Shown here one piece after another: positions 36,285 to 46,304 of a stretch of 64,000 bases of DNA. The notes beneath the pieces are model-generated. The model did no database searches. It had not been told where the DNA came from and saw only the letters and a list, made by a program, of their open reading frames with translations. Within the stretch, counting starts at the first letter, position 1. Every line of letters starts with the position of its first letter. Position numbers and translations under genes: made by a program. The DNA comes from Brachyhypopomus gauderio (taxonomy: Eukaryota; Chordata; Actinopteri; Gymnotiformes; Hypopomidae): the NCBI RefSeq assembly GCF_052324685.1, contig NC_135211.1, positions 51,783,682-51,847,681 of the forward strand, read 5' to 3'.

Positions 36285-39247
36285 TTACCGCAGTGATGTA
36301 AACAAGTGATATGCAGGGTGAGAGGGGTCTAAAGTGATCTTTTTGGCTCGTTGTATGATGCGTTTTTGATACAGTGTGTCTATGGATGGGAGGGTGTGGC
36401 CAGTGATTTTGGATGATTTATCTATTATACATTGAAGTTTATTTCGTGAATGCTTATCCAGATTTCCGTACCAAACTATTATGGATGAGGTAAGTATGCT
36501 TTGGATGATTCCTGTGTAAAACTGAAGGAGGATGTTCGGCCTGATTCTAAATTTTTTCAGTTGTCTGAGGAAATATAGTCTTTTATTGGCTTTTTTGTAT
36601 ATTTGGTGTGAATGCTTTCTCCATTTGAGTGAACTACTGATGTATGTACCAAGGAATTTGAATGAGTCTGTGATGGTAATAGGCTGAGTAGAGATGAGGA
36701 TGGATGTTTTGTAAGTAGGTGAGCGTGAAAAATCGACTATTAGTTCCTGTGTTTTTGATGTATTAAGCTGTAAATTGTTGTTTTGGCACCAAGTGACTGC
36801 TTGGTTGACGTGTTCACGATAATGATATTCGTTATTGTTACTGATGAGTCCAATTATTGTTGTATCGTCTGCATATTTAAGAATGGAGACTGAACTGTGA
36901 GTGGATGTGAGTGTTTGTGTAGAGTGAAAAGAGCCATGGTGAAAGAACACAACCCTGGGGGGCACCTGTACTTAGGGTGAGAGGTTGGGATGAGAGGCTA
37001 CCCATACTGACTCTCTGTGTTCTTTGTGACAGGAAACTGTGAATCCAGTAACATAGGTTAATATCAATGTCCATGTCCATAAGTTTATGGAAGAGGATGA
37101 CTGGGTTGATAGTATTGAAAGCGGAGCTGAAATCAATAAACAATATCCGGGCGTAGGTGTTTGGGGATTCTAGGTGTTGCATAATCCTGTAGAGAGCCAG
37201 GTTAACTGTATCTTCAACGGATCTATTAGACCGGTAAGCAAACTGGTAATTGTCCACGAGATGAGAAGTAAGTTCTTTCAAGTGTGAGAGCATGGCCGGA
37301 GTGGGCCACTTTTTCAGCCCGGGAGTTTCACGCGCAAATCCGGCCCAAAATTATTTTTCCATCCCAATCGGCCCAAACTAGAGATTGACATGAGCCGGCC
37401 CATCGGGAATCCTCCCGAATCTCCCGATTAGCCACCCCGGCTCTGTGTGAGAGTATGATTAGTTCAAATGATTTCGTAACAACGGATGTAAGAGCGATAG
37501 GTCTGTAATCATTAAGACAGGATATTTTGTTAGTTTTTGGTACAGGGATGATAACCGAATCCTTAAAACATTTTGGAACTGTACACTGACTGAGAGAACA
37601 ATTGAAGATAAAAGTAAAGATTGGAGCTAGTTGAGCTGCACAGTGTTTTAAAACAGCTGGGGTGACTCCATCAGGGCCCGCTGCTTTCCTCTTTTTATTT
37701 TTACTAAAAGAGGCTCTCACTTCCTCCTCCTGAATGTGAAACTGAGGTAATGATGGAGGAACTGGAGTCGGAATAGAAGGGATAGGCTGCTGTTCAAATC
37801 TGCCATAGAAGTTATTTATTGTGTCTGGTAGGTCTCTATTACTGTCTAGTGAAGGGCAGGGCCTTTTTTTGTAACTAGTCATGTTTTTTATTTTTTGCCA
37901 AATTGATTTAGTGTCATTAGATGTTATTTGCTGTTCTAATCTGTGTGCGTATTTGGATTTGGCTTTTCTAATCGCAGCTCTGAGTTCATATTTAGCTGTT
38001 TTATATTGCTCTTTATTTCCCTCTATAAAAGCAGTATTCTTTTTCTTGCGAAGGAGTTGAATGTCTTTTGTGAACCAAGGTTTGTTGTTGCTGTGTATTT
38101 TCACCATTTTGGTGGGGATACACATCTCCACACAAAAGTTGACGTATGACGTTACTGTGTCCGTCAGCTCGTCCAGATTGGCCGCAGCTGCGCTGAATAC
38201 GTCCCAATCAGTGCACTCAAAGCAGCCTCTCAAGGAGTCAGTGCAAGAGCTGGACCAGCAATGGACAGTTTTTGATTTTACATAATTGGATTTAAGTTTT
38301 TGCCTGTATTTTGGGATGAGCAGTAGAGTGGCATGGTCCGACCTCCCCAGCGGAGCCCTCGGGAAAGACCGGTAAGCACCGCTAATCGGGACGTAGCAGT
38401 GGTCGAGGGTGTTAGCGCCTCTACTCGGACAAGTAACCTGTTGAATGTAGTTTGGAAGGTCCGCAGACAGGTTGGCATGATTGAAATCACCCAGTGCAAC
38501 TACAATCGTGTCAGGATGTGAGTTTTCCACAGAGGTTATGTATGTTGCCAGTTCCGAGATGGCTACATTGGCGTTGGTGGACGGAGGAATGTAAACACCA
38601 ATCAAAGTCACTGAGGCGAACTCTCTGGGAAGATAGTACGGTCTGCATTTGACAGCAATATATTCCAGGTGAGGACTGCAGTAACTGTTGAGCTCTGTAT
38701 TGTTGTTACACCAGCGCTGGTTTACCATAACACATATACCACCACCTTTGGATTTCTTGGACAGCTTAACTGACCTGTCGGCCCGATGTAGAGAGAAACC
38801 GGGTGGGGTTACTGCCAGGTCAGGCACAGTGCCATCCAGCCAGGTCTCAGTCAGGCAGAGGGCAGATCAGTCCTTAAAATCCTTATTGGTTTGCAGCAGA
38901 AGGTAAAGTTCGTCAGTTTTGTTTTTTAGTGATCTGACGTTAGTGAGGAGCAAGGCTGGTAATGGTGGCCGGTATGGGCGCTTCCTAAACCTGCAGAGTA
39001 CACCGGCCCGGCGTCATGTTCCAGCCGGCTTGTGCTTCCAGGAGCACGGGTGCGACAGGTAGTTTGTGGCTAGTATCTCTGCAGGAATAGCAGCGATCGT
39101 GGCTTCATCGATTCCATAGGGAATGTCTCTGAGGGAGAGCAACTCCCAGCGGGTGTATGTTACACAAAAAGACTTTTTGGCAAACAACACAAAAAATAAC
39201 AAACACAAGAGCAGAGCTCGTACCGTGGCAAGCCTCACGGCCGCCAT
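36285..39247 (-). pseudogene. Rex1/Babar-like LINE, copy 1, dead
   Basis: The minus-strand frame starts at ATG 39247-39245 with a hydrophobic leader (LLLCLLFFVLFAKK). It has in-frame stops after HKPAGT (about 39014) and before SALCLTETWLDG (about 38868). The endonuclease shows VALGDFNHANLS and LGRSDHATLL. The reverse transcriptase shows KAAGPDGVTPAVL, NDYRPIALTSVV, FIDFSSAFNTI, GAPQGCVLSPWLFSLY and the catalytic YADDT. A 155-bp MITE (37291-37445) splits the RT between SFELIILSH and LKELTSHLV. A frameshift of about one base separates LFSLYT from the YADDT block near 36900. The 3' end stops after HLFTSLR, short of the family end. The clade name is from memory of conserved blocks. Confidence 0.85.
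37291..37445. mobile_element. hAT-type MITE in the LINE, unit 1
   Basis: The ends CATGGCCGGAGTGG and CCACCCCGGCTCTG are flanked by TGTGAGAG at 37283-37290 and 37446-37453. Length 155 bp. Confidence 0.9.
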
Positions 39248-39768
39248 CTTCTTTCATTTTATTACCATATTTATACAGTTATGCTGAATAGATATCAGAG
39301 TAATGCTGAATTTAGAACAGTTTGAGAACTCTTTCCTTACAAATGGTAAGATAATAAATAAAGGACTAACATTAATGAGGGAAAAATAAAGAAAGAAAAG
39401 CGAATAAATGAAAATGAAAGAAGAACAGAAAACAAGGAGAACGTCTCTGTCTTTGTTCACATTTATACACGCTGGGCTGTTGTGGTCTTTCCTTTTTTCC
39501 ACTTCAAATGTTTGTCTTCATTATACTTGCCATATAAATTAAACTGGCAGCTCATGTTTGAACATGAAGTGAAGGTCCAACCAGTTTTATATGTGAACGT
39601 TTGCTATATAAACCGTCGGACTCTGACTTTACTTTGCAGGTGTCTAACTTATCATTTTTGTTAACTGTAAGCAAGTTGTGTGTGTGTTTGTGAATGTGGT
39701 GTGTATATGTTGTCTAAGCAGGGAATCCTGTTAAACCCCTAACAGCCAGTGTCTCCGCTGCCTGTGTC

Positions 39769-40570
39769 TAGGGTTGTATGAGATTTTCACGGTATGATAA
39801 CCGTCTCAGAAAATACCGCGGTATCACGGTTATCACGGTATCACAGTTAGTTTGTATATTATTAAAAGATACACTGACCCTTAAAGAAATTACAAGAAGT
39901 TATTTTTGTTCAATTAACTATTTATTGTAGAAACCTGGAACTATTGTATACAAAATGTGTCCTTTAAAAAAATAAGCTGTACACATGTTTATATAAATAC
40001 TGCAAAATTAGAGAAACCTAAATCATGGATTTCAGTACAATTATTTAAGTTTAAATTATTTAATATCTGATAAACTCAGCCGGGGTAACTGTCTGATCAA
40101 CAACTGTTGTAAACGTCCGTTGTACTGCCAAGTTAGAATATAACCAGATACTGCAGAAAGAGAGGATTTATTTCTGACATGATCCTCACAATAGAGATTT
40201 CTATTTTAAGGCTTTCACACCGAGTCTGGTTTTAACATATCAAAAACCGGCACGTTAGAATTTGAAAATGAACGCCTTAAAAAGCTAGGTTTATACTTTC
40301 ACTAGTGACCGTAGCACGCGACTCCGCACAGTTCTTTTGTATTACGTTAACAAATACGAGCCTCTTGTAATTCCAGGACGAAACATGAGAGAACGTGAAG
40401 ACGTTAAGATTGGGCGTTTTGGAAATAAACAACCATTAAATAATGTGATGAAAAAGCGAATTATTTCGAGTATATGTATAAATATTTAACTTAATTAAGT
40501 TTAAGGTGCTGGGAAATATTGAAACGGACCTTTAAAGTTACGGACAAGTACTTTAATTTCACCTTATAAA
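39769..40570. mobile_element. Left part of a hAT-like element, cut by the duplication junction
   Basis: It begins TAGGGTTGTATG after CCTGTGTC (39761-39768), as does the complete copy at 49789. It lacks about 43 bp at 40272 that unit 2 retains. It ends at the breakpoint with its right terminal repeat missing. Confidence 0.85.
40283..40570. mobile_element. Nested GC-ended MITE fragment, unit 1
   Basis: AAAAAGCTAGGTTTATACTTTC..., the same family as 18250-22212. Only the left part is present because the duplication ends inside it. Confidence 0.55.
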
Positions 40571-40901
40571 AGGTGTCCCGCCCCCTCAATGTAAATAATA
40601 AGACCCATTTATTTTACAGCAATCGCTACATATACTTTCGCGAGTGACCGTAGCGCGCGACTCCGCCCACCTCACGCCACCCCCCGCTCAACAACTTGTT
40701 CAGGGTCCAGAATGGTTTGGGACAGGGTGGTCTAGTTTTCTTCTCCCAGGAAAAAAAATCTAACCCCCCTTCATACTGACGGAATGCAAACAGCATTGGA
40801 CTCTACCGCAGCCGGGTCCCCAATGTAATGGAGATTCACTAAAGATGCTACGATTGTATTACCACTATAAAGTATGAATTAAAAAAATGAACTAAACCAA
40901 A

Positions 40902-40956
40902 ATGAAGATATGGTTACAGCGTACACGATGGACTCTGCTTTTCCTCTGTGTATCAG
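40902..40956 (+). CDS. Signal-peptide first exon of the Ig receptor gene, copy 2
   Basis: Identical 55-base exon and donor to 34470-34524, inside unit 2 of the duplication. It is 12.3 kb upstream of the IgV exon and therefore the nearer of two usable first exons. Confidence 0.65.
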
Positions 40957-41815
40957 GTGAGTTTGTGACTGCAAGTTTGTGTCATTTTGAATACAAGCTT
41001 TCCTTCCTGTCTTTGTGTTTTGTTATTTGTAGCGAGGTGAGGTATTCATGATACATTACTATGTGATCTTATTAACACATAATTCAACCTTTCTGAGTAT
41101 GTAATGTTAGTATTTACTGGTGGTATATAATGGTACTTATTCATTCATTTATTATTAATGACCACACAACAAGTTGGTGGAATTTGCTTCCGGTACAGCA
41201 TAACATACTCACATCTCTGTGTCAAAAGAAAAAACAAATGCATAAATACAACTACAATATACAGACATAGACAAACAATTCTTTCAGATCATACATTGAT
41301 TTAGTGACCGGACACCAGTTGGAAAGAAACTGTTTTTGAGTCTGACTGATTTTGTTGGTAGGGATAGCGTCTTCCAGAAGGCATGCGGTATCAAATATGG
41401 TTATTTCTACCTCTTGTCTATTTGTGGTTGTGAGTTTTTATCTTATCATTTCAATAGCTTTTAAGTAGTCCATCAAAAGAGCACCAAAAAAGTTGTATTA
41501 CACAAAGGGCATCTTAAACAACAACCTACAACTCAGACATGGGTATTTGCAGGTGCTGTTCATAAAATCAGAATATTATGAAAAGCTATTGAAATAATTT
41601 GATAAAACCTCACCACGACTATTAGGCAAGAGGTAGAAATACCCATATGCGAGTTGTAGGTTGCTGGTCATAATGGACTTAATGTAATACAACTTGTTTG
41701 GCGCTGTTCTGATGGACCGTTTAAAAGCTATTGACAGAAACTCACCACCACAAATAGGTAAGAGATAGAAATACCCATATCCGAGTTGTAGGTTGTTGCT
41801 TAGGATGCCCTCTGT

Positions 41816-41882
41816 AACGCGCTGCCGCCGATCGCGGCGGTGACGCGTTGGTTTTTTAACGTGGTGAGAACCCAAACGCTAA
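41816..41882. mobile_element. Left arm of the palindromic MITE in unit 2
   Basis: Matches 35143-35210, then breaks off into DNA not present in unit 1. Confidence 0.8.
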
Positions 41883-42359
41883 CCAAAATGAAACGGCAAA
41901 AGACAGCCAACTGAAACCTCCGCGGATGCGGGAAAAACAAAAAAAATAAAAACTCAATGGGAAACAACAGAAGAATGACACGGAGGAACTCGACGTGTAC
42001 TGGACAGGTAAGTAAACAAACAAAAAACACGCGGAACGAAATACAACGCGTCTAAAGAGGGGAAAAAACAGGAGAACGAAAATCACACGGAGAAAACCTC
42101 AACGTGTCAGAAAGAAAGGAGAAATATACACAAAACAGAAGACGAAGCTTTGGTACAAGACCTACGGCTTCTTACCAGGTTACCTGCCAGACTGTCAACC
42201 AGAACACTGGAGGACAGCCGACGAAGAACAGAGGGAGAAGACAAAAAAAAACAAAACCAACCTGAGAACACTCAGGGGGAAAACGAGAGAAAGAGAGCAA
42301 CGAGAGCGTAGTAAGAAGATGAGAGAACTTGGCTTAGGCTGTAAGAGTACATGTCAATT
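41883..42359. other. A-rich non-coding sequence, unit 2 only
   Basis: Strongly A-rich on the plus strand, with repeated AACAAAAAA motifs. No coding exon. It is possibly an LTR-element leader, not provable here. Confidence 0.35.
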
Positions 42360-43897
42360 TGGCGCATTTCCACTAGGGCCTGCTTGGCGCGGTACGGTTC
42401 GATTCGCGACGGTTTGTGAGTGTTTCCATTAGTACCAGTACCCTGTGAGCCGGCCCCTTTGGGTACTTTTTTCGTACCGACTCGCTTGAGGTTCTAACCG
42501 TTCCGAAGCGGTACAGTTCTGTGACGTGGAGGAACAGCATGACTCTGATTGGCCAGGGAGTGTCGTCACAGGTTGCGTCAGGAGAGCGACTCCTCCGCTA
42601 TGCTATGGACTCCTCAGCCATTTTTAAAACCCAAGGAGCGAAGTCTGTTCCCTGGTCAAACGCCGAGGTACAAACCTTTCTGTTAATAATCAGCGATCAA
42701 AAAATCCAGGGCGAACTGGACGGGGCCACTAGAAATGTAAAGGTTTTTAGCGAGGTTTCCGCGCTAATGGCCACTCATGGCTACCAGCGGTCCGTTCAGC
42801 AGTGCCGGTCGGTCCAAGCTAAAAAAGCTTAACGCGATTACCGGGCGGTGAAGGACCATAACGGACGCAGCGGAGCAAACCGCAAAGACTGGAAATGGTT
42901 CCAGCAAATGGATGTCATATACGGTCACCGGCCAGCCAGTAACGGAAGAGAAAGAGCTGGACAGACACGGCAATGTTGGTGCTGGAGGCCACGGAGAATG
43001 GTGAGTGTATTGTGATTTCAGTTTTACTACTAGGCTCGTAAAAGATGTAATATGAACGTAATATGAACGCATCTATTGTAAACGCAGGAATTTAGAGCTG
43101 TGTTTGTAGTTAATGTTACCACCACAGTCACTACTGTACAATAGCTAGCTCTTAGCCTTGCTAGTTGCTAGTTAGCTGTAGCCATAAACACAGCATGAGC
43201 AGGGATGACGTGCTACACATTTTGTGCAGTTACGCTATATTGTTGTTGCTTTCACGGGAATGCTTGTGTTTAATATTTGTTATTTTTTACGTTCAAGATT
43301 CCCCTTCCACTGACGAGGCGAGCGGAGTTGGCGGAAAATGTTTCCTTCAACCGGGCTTTCCTCGGGGTGCTTGGCGAACTTGTGAACACCATGCGAGACA
43401 GACGCCAGTAAAAGCACACAAAATGTTGCTTGTAGTACTATAAATATTTATTTCATATAAAGCTATACGTATATATTTGCTTTTTGCACTTTTTTAAAAC
43501 TATAACTATATTATTTACATATGTTGTACTTTAAATATCTATATTTCATAATAAAGTTTGATTTCATTTGATTGTATGACTGATGCTTTTTATGCAGGGT
43601 GTGTTCAGCCTGTTTGAGTAATACCAAATTATTATCAATAATTAGAGCAACCACATACAATAATGAAGATAAAGATAAATAAGATACAATAATGGTATGT
43701 GTTAAGGGGCGTCGACCGGTGTTGTGGTCGTATACAAATGATGTCACGACACTACAACCCGCGCGCCAACAGCGACTCCACCCACATTGGGGTGGTTCAC
43801 CATTGTAATGGAAACACAACGCGACCGTACCGTTCCGTTGCGAATCGACCCGTACCGAACCGTACCGCGCCAAGCAGGCCCTAGTGGAAATGCGCCA
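42360..43897. mobile_element. PIF/Harbinger-type element carrying only the Myb-like gene
   Basis: The terminal repeats GGCGCATTTCCACTAGGGCC (42361) and the complement ending at 43896 are near-perfect for about 40 bp. The interior encodes a Myb/SANT-like DNA-binding protein but no DDE transposase, so it would need a partner transposase in trans. Present only in unit 2. Confidence 0.82.
42521..42985 (+). pseudogene. Harbinger Myb/SANT-like DNA-binding protein, frameshifted
   Basis: The first frame contains VPWSNAEVQTFLLIISDQ, IQGELDGATRNVKVFSEV and GYQRSVQQCRS, matching the Myb/SANT-like domain of Harbinger ORF proteins. After QQCRS the frame slips. KLKKLNA is read in one other frame and DYRAVKDHNGRSGANRKDW, WKWFQQMDVIYGHRPASN in the third, so at least two indels have occurred. 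In the family this protein carries the transposase to the nucleus and terminal repeats. The likely start is the Met before DSSAIFKTQ (42602). A second exon may lie at about 43298 and an AATAAA at about 43549. Confidence 0.7.
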
Positions 43898-44390
43898 TAA
43901 GAGACCACCTCCCCGTGGCTGCTTGTGCATGGCTGCCTGGCCATGGCATAAACGCGTTCCTCATATCGCGCATGCTCGTTTGTGTGCAAAACAATGGCCG
44001 ACGCCAGCGTTTAGTGCAAGTTGAAATACCTCGTTTTTGTACACAAACGAATCTTACATTCTAGTCTTGTATTGGCAGTGTATATGTTCATAAAGTTACT
44101 TTGTGGAAAGGAAAACTTTTAAGAATAGCCTGTTAAGTTATCTGTATTGTAAACTTCGCATGGGAACAATGTACATCCTAAATTCTGCAATGTGTGATAC
44201 TGTGAAAGTAAATAGATAATAACAGTGGAAGGAGATGTATATTAATTTAATTAATTTAGTAATGCTGCTTGATCATTTATATATATATAACTACCATCAG
44301 TCTGCTTGTCTCATCTAATTTTAATTTTAATAATTTCGTCTATAATGGGTTAACCTATTATAGTTGTGTAATATTTTATTGTTTGGACAG

Positions 44391-44536
44391 AAGCCTGGCA
44401 TTGTGAGGACGAGCAAAGTGATGTAATGGACCCTTTCGTGTTTGGCTTTGAATCTGTGCAAGACATGCACCATTTTATGGCAGAGGTGCTTGACAACTTG
44501 GGAATACCAATCAACTGTAAATTGAACAGTGTTTAA
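44391..44536 (+). CDS. Unrecognised 3'-terminal exon
   Basis: Acceptor TTTGGACAG, then an open frame reading AWHCEDEQSDVMDPFVFGFE, then VQDMHHFMAEVLDNLGIPI, stop TAA at 44534-44536 and AATAAA at about 44566. No family was recognised. The combination of acceptor, frame and polyadenylation signal suggests a genuine last exon of a mobile or host gene whose other exons were not found. It lies in the DNA unique to unit 2. Confidence 0.3.
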
Positions 44537-45084
44537 AGAGGGGAAGCCATGGGGCTTTTGCAAAAATAAAGTTCTAAATGGAAATCTTTTGTTTGTGTTT
44601 TCATGTATTTCTACCTGAATTTTATCTGCAAAACATTAAGTTTAATGTGCATTGAAGTTTTCAAATCCTTTGCAAACATCCTTATAATGCCATATGGGAT
44701 GTTTCGTAAATACAAAGAGTGAAGGTATAACTAGTATATGTAGTTATTTATGTAGAAACGGTACATTTGCTAAAAAAAATAATACAATTTTAAGCTTCTC
44801 ATTTATTACTTTTATTTTGAAATTCCTATCAAATTACGCGATACTATAACGGAACTTCACCAGCGCGGTGCAGCCAGGATGAGAGAGCCATGGTGAGAGA
44901 GTCTCCCAGTCTCGCGCCGTATACTATTGGAGGACAGACAACTTCAGCAATGCGTTGCTGAAGTCGCCTGCTTTAAATAGGCAGCCGAACAGGTGTAACC
45001 TATCGGGCTCGATTGCCCCTGGTACCAGCTCGCGGGCTCCGCCTAGTGGCGGCAGGAGGCACGTGCCTGGGTCCAACCCTGACA
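44537..45084. other. Non-coding, unit 2 only
   Basis: AT-rich sequence, then a GC-rich stretch (44850-45085) ending CCTGACA just before the array resumes. It has the look of an LTR end, but no partner repeat was found. Confidence 0.35.
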
Positions 45085-46015
45085 CCCTTAATATATAACA
45101 AGTTGTTTTATGGTCTTATGATGGACCGTTTTAAAGCTATTGAAATTCTTAGATAAAAACTCACCACCACAAATAGGTAAGAGATAGAAATACCCATATC
45201 TGTGTTGTAGGTTGTTGTTCAGAATGCACTTTATGTAATACAACTTGACTGGTGCTCTTATGATGCACCGTTTAAAAGCTATTGAAATTATAAGATAAAA
45301 ACTCACCATCACAAATAGGTAAGAGATAGAAATACCCATATCTGAGTTGTAGGTTGTTGTTTAGGATGCCCTTAATATATAAGAACTTGTTTTATGGTCT
45401 TATGATGGACCGTTTAAAAGCTATTGAAATTATAAGATAAAAACTCACTACCCCAAATAGGTAAGAGATAGAAATATCCATATTTGAGTTGTACAGTTGT
45501 ATGTTGTTGTATAGGATGCACTTAATGTAATACAACTTGTTTGATGCTCTTATGATGGACCATTTAAAAGCTATTGAAATTATTAGACAGAAACCCACCA
45601 CCACACATAGATAAGAGCTAGAAATATCCATATCTGAGTTGTAGGTTGTTGTTTAGAATGCACTTTATGTAATACAACTTGACTGGTGCTCTTATGATGC
45701 ACCGTGTAAAAGCTATTAAAATAAGATAACAACTCACCACCACAAATAGACAAGAGGTAGAAATACACATATAAGCATTGTAGGTTGTTGTTTAGGATGC
45801 CCTTAATATATTAGAACTTGTTTGGTGGTCTTATGATGGACTATTTAAAAGCTATTGAAATAATAAGACAAGAATGGACTACAACAAATAGATAACAACT
45901 ATGAATACCCAACTCTGATATATAGACTGTTATTTAGGATGCACTTTGTCTAATAAAACATCTTTGGTGCTCTTATGATGGTCCATTGAAAAGCTATTGA
46001 AATTATTGGAAAAAA
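45085..46015. repeat. ~142-bp tandem array, unit 2
   Basis: Seven monomers of the same repeat as 35455-36000. The last four are nearly identical to those of unit 1. Additional isolated monomers lie at about 41580-41810, and a reversed one at 41390-41500. Confidence 0.85.
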
Positions 46016-46304
46016 AAAAGTGTGCGCAGTGCTCTGGGGCCTTTAATACCGCCACTTGCATCCGTGTTAACCGTGTTAATGTAATTTGTAGACGGTGCCG
46101 TTGTAGCGGTCACAAGATTACATTTTAAATAAAATGTTGTCTACAACTTAAAATATGTATGTTCCTGGCGTAAACAAAGTTGTAGGTATTTGTTTTGTTT
46201 GCCAGAAATAAGAATTTGCACATTTTGGCACTTTTGCTGATACTGTCTTAAAATTATTGAAGAAAGAATTCCGAATATGCGAATATGCGAACGTGAAACC
46301 AACT

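Larger units (their letters stand above)
34139..40570. repeat. Tandem segmental duplication, unit 1 (6432 bp)
   Basis: Sequence from AGGTGTCCCGCCCCC at 34139 recurs from 40571 at an offset of 6432. From about 35455 to 40280 the unit matches 45478-50300 at an offset of about 10020, because unit 2 carries extra DNA. Unit 1 contains the signal-peptide exon, the array, the LINE and the left half of a hAT element. The junction shows AGGTGT microhomology. Confidence 0.92.

Noticed and set aside
39761-40570. An independent short transposon in unit 1
   Set aside because: It is the left part of the same element that is complete at 49789-51011, truncated by the duplication junction.
42521-42832. The Harbinger Myb-like frame as an intact gene
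   Set aside because: The conserved domain continues in other frames after QQCRS, so indels have broken it.
35305-46015. The ~142-bp units as a CRISPR-like or coding array
   Set aside because: The whole monomer repeats with no unique spacers, and the peptides vary with each indel. It is satellite-like DNA in a vertebrate intron.
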